This document shows positions 11,890 through 22,583 of a DNA stretch of 64,000 nucleotides, piece by piece; position 1 is the first letter of the stretch, and each line of letters starts with the position of its first letter. The stretch comes from Pseudocercospora fijiensis CIRAD86 (lineage: Eukaryota > Ascomycota > Dothideomycetes > Mycosphaerellales > Mycosphaerellaceae): positions 442,788 to 506,787 of the forward strand of contig NW_006921546.1 of the NCBI RefSeq assembly GCF_000340215.1. The letters run 5' to 3'. Under the pieces are notes generated by a model, which saw only the letters and a list, made by a program, of their open reading frames with translations, had not been told where the DNA came from and ran no database searches. A program made the translations under genes and the position numbers.

Positions 11890-12985
11890 AATTACTACTA
11901 TAACTCTTAGTCGGGACGCTAAATAAATAGGTATAGCTACGCTCGCTAAGGAGGTCTACGTAGTATACTAGTAGATAGATAGATATAGCCTTTATCGTAC
12001 GGCTAGATAGGCGGTATATTGCTATCTTAATTATTAAAGTTCGTCCGCCTTAGGATTAATTTCGTCTTTTATAATTAAGTAGTAAGCGGGTCGTACTCTG
12101 CCTTAAAGTCCTAAATATACCTATAGCCTAATTCTATATAGATCTCGTCGGCGATACTATAGTCGACGACTATACCTACGAGTAGGTTCTAATAGTTATT
12201 ATATATATCCTACCTACGAGTCGGGTAGAAACGAGTATAGTAACGCTTACTAACGATAATTACGGTTATCTTCGGATACTTCTCTTTACTACCGTAGAGC
12301 TTTATAAAGGCCTTTTCGGGACTACCTAGGTTACTATATAGTATATTGCCTCGATTGCTCTTACGGTTAATAACTAGGACCGACTACTTGTTAAATTTTC
12401 TAGGTCTAGTAAACTTAACGCTCTATAAGTTCTAGTAGTCCTTCTATAGTATACTAGGTTTCGAATTCGAACTATAGCCTACGCGAGGAGTATCTAGGAT
12501 ACGGCCGGGCACTATAATTATACTAGTACCTACCGAGAAGCTAAATAGCTTTACGGGAGTTAACTAATAATTACCGGTAGGATTAGTAAGACGGAAGAGC
12601 CGCGGACTATTCCTAAGCCTAGTACCGGGAGTTCCGGTAATAGATATAGTATCGAGGTTTAGAAATATAGCTACGAATTTAAGTATCTTAGAAGTCTAGT
12701 TGTCTCTAAGTAGGCGTCGATAAGGCTAATTAGTACGGATTGTATATAGCTCGGCAGGTAGGTATTAGGGATTAGCGCGTATACTAACGTTAAGTACCGG
12801 ACTATCTAGGTATCTAGGGATAATTCGGTACTATTAACGGAAGTAATTATTTACAGTAATCTGTCGCGTTATAGTATTCCGGATGCTTTAGTCCAACCTA
12901 GTTAGTATTACTAAAACGCTAAACCTAGATCTTGTCGGTAGCCTTCGCGAAGCTAATAATAGGCCTAACCTTAACTCTAAACGGC
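11890..12985. other. RIP-mutated DNA, no gene recognised
   Basis: Stops occur in all frames, and composition is the same as the surrounding transposon relics. Nothing in it could be assigned to a family. Confidence 0.5.
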
Positions 12986-12988
12986 TTT

Positions 12989-13324
12989 TGCTCCGACGTA
13001 TACAAACTAGCGTAATGCCGTTAGGTTAGAGAATAAGGGACCGTTTGTTCGGCTAGAGGGCTATAAGGAAGCTTAGAGGCTCGAAGGAGGAAGTTCTCGG
13101 GCACTTTTTCGAATCCCTAAGTATTCTTATAGCCCTCTAGGCTTATGAGACAAGGCCGGACATCCNNNNNNNNNNNNNNNNNNNNNNNNNNNNNNNNNNN
13201 NNNNNNNNNNNNNNNNNNNNNNNNNNNNNNNNNNNNNNNNNNNNNNNNNNNNNNNNNNNNNNNNNAACGGTCCCTTATTCTCTAACCTAACGGCATTATA
13301 CTAGTTTGTATACGTCGGAGCAAT
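12989..13324. mobile_element. Inverted-repeat element containing the assembly gap
   Basis: 12,989-13,048 (ttgctccgacgtatac...agggaccgtt) is the reverse complement of 13,266-13,324. Inside these arms a second inverted match (AGAGGGCTATAAG near 13,063 and CTTATAGCCCTCTAG near 13,128) extends the palindrome. The remaining interior is interrupted by the N run. It looks like a short terminal-inverted-repeat element or fold-back. The assembler may have failed because of the hairpin, so the true interior length is unknown. Confidence 0.7.
13166..13265. other. Assembly gap (100 N)
   Basis: Exactly 100 consecutive N, the conventional placeholder for a gap of unknown size. It lies inside an inverted repeat. 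Confidence 0.99.
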
Positions 13325-13410
13325 ATATAGTAAGAATAACAAAGGTATAGTTATAGGATACTTCGAGAGTAAGTAAAGCGACTCGGTCGTCCTTCTACGA
13401 TGCTCTTACC

Positions 13411-13960
13411 GCCTTTGCCCTAGCTATAATCTAGCTCCGTAGTATAATAGCGGCGCCGCGTAGTAGATAGGGTTTAGCTTCTTATTCTGCTAGAGGCCCG
13501 CTCTTGCCGCTAGCGTAGTTCGTATCTCGAGCTTAACTTTACCTACGCCTTTGCCCTAGCTATAATCTCGCTCTATAGTATAATAGCGGCGCTACGTAGT
13601 AGATAGGGTTTAGCTTCTTATTCTACTAGAGGTCCGCTCTTGCCGCCGGTATAGTTCGTATCTCGAGCTTAACTTTACCTACGTATTTGCCCTAGCTATA
13701 ATTTTGCTCTATAGTATAATAGCGGCGCCGCGTAGTAGATAGGGTTTAGCCTCTTATTCTACTAGAGGCCCGCGATAGCCGTAGCCGTAGCGTCCTTCTC
13801 GCGATACTCCTTATCGCCGGTATAGTCCTTATCTCGAGCTTAACCTTATCTATACCTTTGCCCTAACTATAGTCTAGCTCCGTACGTATAATAGCGGCGC
13901 TATATAGTAAATAGTGTCGTAGCGCCGAGTATAGTTTTAGCTAGCGCGCTAGTTCCTAAT
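13411..13960. repeat. Tandem repeat, period 136 bp, about 3.5 units
   Basis: Units begin at about 13,411, 13,547, 13,683 and 13,853 with TTGCCCTAGCTATAAT and contain AGCGGCGCCGCGTAGTAGAT and TATCTCGAGCTTAACTTTACC. The first two offsets are exactly 136 bp. The third unit carries an extra 35 bp or so. Confidence 0.85.
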
Positions 13961-14104
13961 CGCTCTAGCTACGGTTACGGGGTTGTTTAACCGATCGCCT
14001 ATACTATATAACCTAGTCGACTATATTCGATTTCCTAGCCTAGGGTCTATACTATATATATTCTACTTAATACTAGAACGATAGGGAACTTCGATAATAT
14101 AGAT

Positions 14105-16500
14105 TAGACCCCGTAGTAGTTCGGGTTAGTTTAGTTTAGTTTGCTAAGCCGAAGATCTAGTTTAGTTTAGATTAGCTTGCTAAGCAACTATAGGATTAGC
14201 TAGTTCGAACTATAGAATTTATCGGTTTCTAAGAAGTATAAGAATGTCTACGTAACTCGAAGTAAGCCCTTTATAAGATACGAGAGTATAGCCGGCAGCG
14301 TAGCCGGCATTTTTTAGTTATAGGAAGGTACTTATATAACCCTAAATCTATAGACAATTAGCTAAGGGCACTAACTAATTAAAAGCATATATATATATAC
14401 AAGCTATTATAGTTTAGTTTAGAAACTACACTTATTAGGTATAAATTTTATCCTTTCGCTCGCTGTTTAATTCCCTAACCGCTCGGTAGAATGTTATTAT
14501 CTAGATCTAGGTAGAACTTATTAATTTCCCTAGAAGCCCTCCTTAAGAAGTTCGAACACTTTCTAACTAAACTATTCTCTAATATTAAGTACTAGGATAG
14601 CTCCTCCCTCGGTATCGGTATAGTATATAAAAGAGCTATAAGGCAGCTCTATAGAACGTTCTACTAGTTACTCGCTATACTAAGGCCGAATGCTAGTTCG
14701 TTGCTTAGAACTCTTAGTTATTTAGGAGATATTAAGGATAGGGTAGGTAGTAACTTCGTATTATATAAGGAGGTAGAGGCTGCTATAGAGGAGTCCTTTA
14801 ACCTATAGAAGATAGTAAAAGATATAGAGGCAGCTGTAGGTCTAGGTACCTAGTTGAATTTCTAGTAGGTAGAGTATAAGGATATTTAGAGGGAGTATTA
14901 GGTAGAGTTACGAAGGCAGGTATATAATATAGTCTAGAGGGATAATGCCTATAACTATAAGTATTAGGCTCTTTAACCTTCCTTATTTTTCCCTGTTTTC
15001 TTTTTATAAAAATCTAAACTAATACAAATCAACCGGAATATATATCTTCTTTTAGTTTTTTAAAAACCTAGTAGCGTAGCCGGTAGCGTAGCCGGTAGCG
15101 TAGCCGGCCTTTTTACTCCTTAGAACTAACGGGATTTTCGAAGACTTCTATTCCGTACGGCTAATAAAGTATACTATACTATATATATATACTTAGAGAG
15201 TATTTAGAGCGCGGTATATAGCGCCGTATAATAGCGGCTTATTTCGTATATAGAAAAGCTTATAGACGACACTACGAACATCCTTCCTACTAGAATATCT
15301 ATCCTACCTAGTACTATCTCGAATATAGACATTCTAGCCTTTTAGAATCTAATCGAGTGCTTTAAAATCCTTATCTATAATTATTATACGCTTCGCGTAG
15401 ATAGCTATAAGGTTAACCGCTAAAATAGTATTAGTATAGTCGGAAAAGAGGTAGGAGAGAAATATACATTCGAAGATACGAACTAGGTAGGCTTCTATAG
15501 CCTCTTAAAGGGCGCCTATCGCGGAGGCTTAGAAGCGAAGGTCCGTTCTATAATCCTAGGCAATTTCGTAAATAAGTCGTTAGAAAGGAGCTTTATAGAT
15601 TAGGAGATTAGAACTCTTCTAATACTTCCGAATCTTACGGAGGGCTCCGGCTAAAGAAGGATTAGTAAAAAGACAGTAAGAATACCGGCTACGCTACCGG
15701 CTACGCTACCGGCTATAAATAGGACTTACTTCCTAGGCGCTATCGACGCTTCGTACGATTATTGCTACTAGTAGTAGAAGCGCTAGTCGTCGTCTTACGT
15801 AGAGCCTTACCCGCCGTTATCTTACGCGAAGCCTTACTCGCGACGCCCTTTCTAGTACCGGATCTAGCGGTAGTAGTAGCAGCCTTCTTGCGTTAATATA
15901 CTATACTCGTTCTACTATTTCCGGTCTTATTACGACCCGTAGAAGCAGTAGGTCCCTTCTTACGAGGCGTCGTAACTTAGTTAAGTAGACTCGGTATTAT
16001 AAAAGTCGTCGAATTAAGGAAAAAAGTACGTTACGAAGGTATACGAAAGCGTACGCGGAGCGAGGGTATTACGGAGATAGTAGATATAGAGCGAGGAGAT
16101 ATAGGTATCGATACGAAGGTTAAATATAGCGAGAGAGGTAGTATCGCGGCATCGCTAGGCAATAGAGTAAGCGTCGCGTAAGCCTATATTATAGTAACGT
16201 TAGAGCAAGGAAAGAAGGCAGGTACGGCTAAAAAAGGCAGGTACGGCAAACTTTAAAATATAGCCGGTATATATAGCCGGTATAGTACTAGGCGAAAGCC
16301 TCCTTTTAATAAATAGCCGGCGTAATAATAGTATCCTACTATAGTATAGATATTCTTTAGTAATGCCCTTACTAGCTATAGTAATCTTATAAGTAACCTA
16401 GGCCTATTACTAGGAAATATAAGAAATATTAGGTAGGCTATACTAAATAAGCTAGTTATTTAGTAGGAAAAGGCCTACTACCGTCTCTATATACTAGCTA
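14105..16500. other. Left (3') part of the hAT, coding relics unrecognised
   Basis: Terminal region with TAGTTTAGTTTAG-type subterminal words, then read-through coding fragments. The plus strand at about 15,120-15,660 and the minus strand at about 16,000-15,700 (a Lys/Arg/Ser/Thr-rich stretch such as KGVASKASRKITAGKALRK) look protein-derived but match no family I know. Short GCCGGC-containing minisatellite blocks occur at about 14,290, 15,070-15,105, 15,690-15,715 and 16,260-16,320. Confidence 0.45.
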
Positions 16501-16526
16501 CGAGTGCCGGCTATCGCTCTAAATTC

Positions 16527-17246
16527 AACTCCGCCCTATCTCGGAGGCTAAGGTACCGAGCGGAAACCCTATAGCTAATATTTACTCGGTTGTCGCGGAG
16601 CGCTTATAGGTAAGGTATTAGAAAAGAGTATAAAAAGTACGAGAAGAGTATCCTAGGATATAGGTCGTAAATAAATAAGAGTAGTACGCCTAGTTATTTA
16701 TATAGTACGTTACTCTATACGACTAAGAGCCTATATTATCTCGTACTTCGCTTATAAGACCTCGACTCTACTAATATACTATTAATCTCCTACTCGGTCG
16801 CTGTCTTAATTCTTCTTCGAGTTGCCGGACTTAGTACGTATCTATCGCTATACAATAGCGCTACGTATTATAGAGAATTAACTCCGCCGTATCTCGAACG
16901 CTAAGGTACCGAGCGGAAATCCTATAGCTTATATTTACTCGGTTATCGTAGAGCGATTATAGGTAAGGTATTAGAAAAGAGTATAAAAAGTACGAGAAGA
17001 GTATCCTAGGATATAGGTCGTAAGTAAATAAGAGTAATACGCCTAGTTATTTATATAGTATATTACTCTAAATAACTAGGAGCCTATATTATCTTATACT
17101 TCGCTTATAAGACCTCGACTCTACTAGTATACTATCGATCTCCTCCTCGGTCGCTAATATACTATCTTAATTCTTCTTCGAGTTAAAACTTGCTAGACTT
17201 AGTGCGTATCTATAGCTATATAATAGCGCTACGTATTATAGAGAAT
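16527..17246. repeat. Tandem duplication of about 355 bp inside the hAT
   Basis: Unit 1 starts at 16,527 and unit 2 at 16,880 (both AACTCCGCC.TATCTCG). Each ends with ATAGCGCTACGTATTATAGAG. Unit 2 has about 15 extra bases near 17,185. Differences otherwise are mostly transitions. Confidence 0.88.
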
Positions 17247-17249
17247 TTC

Positions 17250-18590
17250 TCGTTAAAGTTTCTCTCTCGTAGGCTTGCTATCTACCTCGTAGTATAAAGG
17301 ATTAAAGTGCTAATACTAAAGAATCTCCTTATAGTTAGGATACTAGGGCTCCTTAGGACCTTTGTATTTTAGGTCTAAATAGAGACGTATTATAAACGTT
17401 CTATCGCCTTTTCGCTTACTATCCGCTAGGTCGCGATATACGAAGAAACTAATCTAAATATAGCTCGTCTCTATAATAGCCGGGTAAATATAGAGCGCTA
17501 GGTTTCTACTTCGTACCTTAGATTTAGGGACGGCGCGGAGATAAAATTAGAAATATAGCCGGCACCTATAGCCGGTAAAAGGATACGAAAATAGGCCTCC
17601 TCCTAGGTTAATCTACCGACTAAATACAATTTCTAACTAATCCGCTATAAACCGATACCGAATTTTAGCTAGAAGCTATATATCTTTATTTTAAAGAGTA
17701 ACCCGCTTCGTATAGATAGTAAGTAGGTTTAAAAGCTTAAGCTCGATTACGAGAAATACCTCCGTAGCTTCCTAAAAAGTACTAATCGCCTTAGCCGTAA
17801 ATCGTATACTAGACCGAAAATCTAATATAATTTCTCGGACGAGTCGCTAGAAGGGAGTCTTAGAGATTAAAAGCTCGGTCCCTCTTTTGTTTTAGAAAAG
17901 CCGGATCTAGCGAAGGGTAATAGTACCTAGTTTAAAGCGCCGCTTTTTTATCGTCGAGTCCTACTTTGTTCGCTTTTTTTTAATAGAAAGATAACTTTTC
18001 TTCGTAATAGCCTTCGTCCGTCTACTCTTTTTAGCCGTCTCCTATCTACCTAAAGCCTTCTTGTTTTTCGGTACTATTTTCCGAGGAACCCCTTTCTTTC
18101 GTATATACTATAGAGAATCTTACTCTTCTAATATCTCGTTCTCGCTACGGTCTCCCTATACTTAGCTTGCTTTACCCTTGCCCTTTAGGCTCTAAAGATA
18201 TTTATCTACGCGTTTAGGCGATAAGGCTATATCGGTAGGACCTAGAAAATTAATAAGCCTATAATCGTAAGGAGATATTTGTACTTATTACCTTCTAGAA
18301 TAAATAGTCTTCTATTAAACCGCCTTAGTAGGTTATCGTTAGATTTGTATAAAAGATAGTCGCTTAAGGTAGGGGAGATAGCCGGCTTAGAAAGGCCCGA
18401 AGAGCCGAATCCTTAAGGTATATTTGTCTTTAAGAATATAGGGAAAGGGAAGAAGGAGGGGAAGAGCGAATAGAGAATTAGAAATAGTCCGTAGGTAAGC
18501 GGGGTAGGTTTCTATAGTAACTAGTCTATTTAGGTTCTAGGAATTCGAAATATATTTCGGATATATACTAGCTATATACGCCGGCTATAT
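17250..18590. other. hAT interior downstream of the transposase
   Basis: RIP-mutated sequence between the duplicated unit and the transposase C-terminus. Read-through on either strand gives basic, low-complexity text only. A GCCGGC minisatellite pair occurs at about 17,560-17,580. Confidence 0.4.
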
Positions 18591-18599
18591 TACCTTATA

Positions 18600-19712
18600 C
18601 GTAAACGCTTCGTCTCCTTAAAGCTACTCGAAGCCTATATACGTTTCCGCTTCTCGATCCGGTATCGCCTTCTACCTCCGCCCTCTTCCTCTTCGTTATC
18701 GCTAATTAGGGTTTTACTTAGACTAAATTTCGTATTCTCTTCGCGCTCCTAGGTTTCTTCGATCTTAAGGTTTTCTAATTCCTCGATTAACTCCTTTAGT
18801 ATAATCTTTAGTAACCTGCCTTAGCGACTCTAGTAGAGGAGATAGTATCGGAATACTATAATAGATTCGAAGGTAGTAGGCGAGTATATTCGATTAAAGC
18901 GGCCCTAGTAACGAGCGATACTAAAAGACCTTTTCTAGCCTATACCTACGCTTAGTATAGCGAGGACGTCCCGAGCGACCGACGCTATCGTTAGAAACTT
19001 AGGCTCTAACCGCTACTATATAGCGAGAATATCGTCTCTAAATTCGTCTAGAAGACTAGTAAGATCTAGAGATTATTAGCCCTCTTTCCGAGCCTACGGG
19101 TTTATACTTACTCGCGCGCCGATAGAGATCGAACTCTTCTTTATTTACTTTAGTAGTTGCTTCCTCTTCTGCCTCTACTTCCTACCTACGAAATAGGTAT
19201 AATATCGGAGCCTTCTAAACCTTCTTTTTCTTTATAGAAGCTATATTTTAACTAGTTTCTTTCCGACGCTCGTAGAATATCTTTTCTAGAATAGTCTAGT
19301 AATACTTCGGCTATACCTCGTCCGCCTTCTATTCTAGCCTCTACTAGTATATATTCTTTTCTACCGGGTTAAGCAAGTACGTAACGCTATAGATATCCCC
19401 GAACGACTAAAAGGTAGTACTATAATATTTATATAACTTAGTATAGGAGGAGTCTATAGCTTTCGTTATAGCTACTTTCTAGGGAACGCTCTTCTTAGCT
19501 AGCTTAGCTACGGTTTCCTCGAGTTCGTTAAAGAGCTAGTTATAGTACGTAAAGATAAGGTAGATCGTCGGTCCTCGGGTTCTTCTAATCGTAGCAGTAA
19601 CCTTCGCATAATACTTGCTAATATCGACGAGATACTCTACTTAGCGCTATTCGGCGGCGGTAAGGCCGAGCTACTTAATATCCTTAGAACTCTAATAGAT
19701 CTCGAGAGTAGT
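18600..19712 (-). pseudogene. hAT transposase relic, C-terminal part
   Basis: Minus-strand read-through gives the second half of a hAT transposase. A GPTIYLIFTYYNQLFNELEE segment (about 19,580-19,520) corresponds to the conserved 'PTI..v.P.yn.l...le' block, followed by KLYKYY and LNPVEKN.Y. The C-terminal dimerisation region reads PKFLTIASVARDVLAILSVG and then QKRSFS.AR (18,919-18,936), corresponding to the family's 'fP.La.lArdiLsIP.ss..~ER.FS..R'. The Arg/Glu of the ER pair reads QK here, as G-to-A changes would give. The gene continues N-terminally at 39,918, because element A is inserted at 19,712 with the 5-bp duplicate GTAGT. Several stops are present; it is inactive. Confidence 0.88.
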
Positions 19713-19910
19713 TGTTAGGACTAAAGAGGTTATACGTGATTAGTATATAACCGGGCTCGAGTAAAGCTAGGGTCTTAATGCCTTAGGTAGGGCTTAGCGC
19801 TTAGTAATAGGCTAACTTGCCTACCTTCCTCCCTCTCCTCCTAGCTCCTTATCGAATACTACCTATACCTACTACTACCCTATCTACCTGCTAATATAAC
19901 CCTTCTTATA
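19713..19910 (+). repeat. 5' LTR of element A
   Basis: 198 bp, matching 39,715-39,912 along its whole length. The sequence just after it (19,911, TAGTATTCGATC) is the likely primer-binding site, with TAG for TGG by RIP. Confidence 0.93.
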
Positions 19911-20069
19911 TAGTATTCGATCTACCCTTTAAGGGTAGTAGCTAGATAGTCCTTATTTTAAGCTTTTAGCGGTATAGCTACGAAAACTATCGATTTAACT
20001 ATATTACGCCCGAAGAACGGGACCTATACGTACTATTCTACTAAAAACAAGCGTGCTAATTATTAAGCA

Positions 20070-21560
20070 ATGCCTTCTATACGGCCTATTACACTAAGTT
20101 AAGCATATTAGGCCGATACCTACTAATTCCGCTATATCCGTACTATAGGGGGCTATAATAGATTATTAGTGCTACCCCTTATTACAATAGCCGGCTTATT
20201 ACGAAATAACAATAACAACCGCGGCGCCGCTAGTAGCGCTAGCAATAACAATACTAGTAGTATAGCACCTACTAAAGTGCCTACTAAAGCACCTGCTAAA
20301 GAGCCTACTACTAGGCCTACCGAAGAACCTATAGTTCTAGGTAACGACCTAGAGTTGCCTATTAACGATATACTTAACAATATTGTTAATCGACGATATA
20401 GCTAACTAGCCTTTAGACCCTAGCTAGTAGCGAGACTTTAAGAAGCTACCTAAAACAGGCTCGCTGCTTTACGCTAAGAATAATAGCTAAAGGATAACCT
20501 CCTCGAGCTTCGTTGCCTTTAGGAAGCCCCGATAACTACTACTGAACCAATAGTAGGACCTTCCTCGCTATTAGCTAAGAAGAAGGACGCTAAGCTTAAG
20601 GACTGCACCGTATTTAACGGCTCTAGCCGCAAGTAGTATAATAATTATATACGCGATTGTAAGCTTAACTAACGAAATATACCGAGAGCGCTACTAGATA
20701 ACTATTCCTTAGTTATTTACGCTATATAGTACATTAATAGCGACCTAAAACGTACCTAGAATAACTATTTTAACTCCCTCGATAACTAGACCGCTATTTA
20801 GTAGCAAACCTATAAAACTATTATACTAGATACCCTTAGAAACCCTATACTAAGGCAATAACATACTTAGGACTAGTACCTTCGAGCTAAACAAAAGACT
20901 AATCAATCGGCTCGTTTATTCTAGGCCTATTTAAAGACCCTAGAAGACGACCTTCCGGCTAAGACTAATTCTATATAGATCTCGGAAATACGCCTAAAAC
21001 TTAGATAGGAACTAATCCTCGAATTGAACCGTCGCCGTATTCTCGAACAAGCTAAGCTAATACGTATTTAATTTATAGTCGAGGTAGAAACGGCTAAACG
21101 AGCTGTCTAGCTCTAGTAACGACTAGAATTAAGGATCCGACTAGCTAGTACTAACCGTAGCAACCGTAGTGCCCGCGGAGGAAACTAAGGTTCCTACTAG
21201 AATAATAGTGCTAATAATAGGAATAGTAACAATAACCGTAGAAGAGGCCGTAGCCGGCGGCTATATAGAGGAGGCCGTAATAGGGGCCGTAGAAGGGGCT
21301 CGTATCCCTATAATACTAACCGCTCGACTAACAACAATAGTAGCAACAATAGTTATAGCAACCCCCTAACCGGATTGAAGTGCTTTAACTATAACAGTAC
21401 TAGCTATCTACTAGGCCAATATAACAAACCTAAGGACTAGGCCCGAATTAACCGTACTTCCGCTAAGTATAGGAAACACCTTTTAGCCGCTAATGCTATC
21501 CCTATCGGCTCTTTTAATTAGTCGAAAAAAGAATAAGCGCCGCACTAACTATTAGCCTTA
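20070..21560 (+). pseudogene. gag relic of element A
   Basis: Read-through from about 20,070 gives an N-terminal Asn/Pro/Thr-rich tract (PTKVPTKAPAKEPTTRPTEE, about 20,270-20,335), a helical capsid-like middle (KDCTVFNGSSRKQYNNYIRD and LDTLRNPILRQQHTQDQYL), an Arg/Gly/Asn-rich nucleic-acid-binding region (about 21,170-21,360) and a degenerate CCHC knuckle at about 21,381-21,425. The knuckle reads C-F-N-Y...Y...Y, in which Cys and His have become Tyr by G-to-A or C-to-T change. It would have coated the retrotransposon RNA. Short clean windows at 20,169-20,405 and 21,169-21,369 are remnants; the second is in a shadow frame. Confidence 0.82.
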
Positions 21561-21599
21561 TACGGCGTAAAACTATTAACATTGTGCTAGCTATTATAC

Positions 21600-21853
21600 G
21601 TACCTGTCTTATATAGGATACGCATAGAACTAACTATTAAACTAAGGTTATACTAGATCTAGGAAATTTAGTTAGTGCCCTTATTAATTACCGCCTAGCT
21701 AAGCAATTAGACCTCCGACAATTGCCTAGAACTAATATACTAACCCTTGCTTAGTTTAATAACGCTCGGCACTTAACCTATAGGGCCTACTATATTCCTA
21801 TAGTTCTAAAAGACGACCTCGGCAATAAACGCTTACTAGATTTCACTGCCTAC
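21600..21853 (+). pseudogene. Protease relic of element A, interrupted by element B
   Basis: Read-through gives VILDLGNLVSALINYRLAKQ, matching the retropepsin 'D-S/T-G-A..nfI...la..l' active-site block with the Ser/Thr changed. It ends abruptly at 21,853, where element B starts, and the coding sense resumes at 34,874 after the LTR and duplicate CTAC. Confidence 0.75.
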
Positions 21854-22133
21854 TAAAGGACGGAAACTAATACTACCACTACTACTAGTAGTAATAGTAT
21901 AGGCTACCGAGGGTAACATAACCTATAGCAATATAGGCAGCTATATTTAGCATAATAGGATAACAAGACGGTTGCTTAGGCTAATAACTAGAGCCCTGCA
22001 ATATAGGCATTGTAGAAGTGTAACATAAACAATGTGCTATACGAGGTTAGTGCTCTATCTATAATGTAGAAGGAGGCCTCTTATATAGGCTTAAAACTTA
22101 GCCTAGGTGTATAGGGCCGGTTACTAGCTAATA
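21854..22133 (-). repeat. 3' LTR of element B (minus orientation)
   Basis: 280 bp, same length as the other copy. It begins exactly at the break in element A's protease coding sequence. Confidence 0.92.
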
Positions 22134-22249
22134 TCCCTCCCTTTCTTCGTGTCTAACTAGACACGCTTTACATTGCGCGCTTAAAACAAACAAACAGTTA
22201 TATAGGGCACCTTAGGCATCTTAGCTAAGGCCATTTTTTAGAAACTCCG

Positions 22250-22274
22250 CAATAACACCCCCGGGGTAGCATTG
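22250..22274. repeat. Near-palindrome 1 of element B (after ORF3)
   Basis: CAATaacACCCC then CGGGGTagcATTG, 25 bp, located between the ORF3 stop and the 3' LTR. Confidence 0.85.
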
Positions 22275-22583
22275 TTCCTAGATTCTATTAATATACAAAA
22301 ACAACTTCCTAAGCAACCAATCTACTACGCTAACTTACTACTGCTTTAATGTACCGTAATCCTTACTAGCAATAACCTTATTAGCTAGTCGATTCTCCTA
22401 AACTCCTCCGTAGGTATTAAAGCTATTAGCGCTAAAGTACTCTACCTCGAAGTGAGCTTAATTAACGAGGAGGTTAGTAGCCTTGTCCTATATAGCCTTC
22501 TCCTACTCGCGTAGATAGTCCTTAAGCTCCTCCTTACTAAACTAGAGGATTTGTTTAACTTCGTTCTAAACAACGTAACTTAA

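Noticed and set aside
13411..13960. CRISPR array
   Set aside because: Units are 136 bp and fully repetitive with no unique spacers, and the genome is a fungus.
20153..20380. 75-codon minus-strand open frame with hydrophobic Leu/Val/Gly content
   Set aside because: It is the antisense of the Pro/Thr/Asn-rich gag start of element A, which explains the composition.
21169..21369. 66-codon plus-strand open frame, Ile/Val/Glu-rich
   Set aside because: Shifted frame of the Arg/Gly/Asn-rich gag region of element A.
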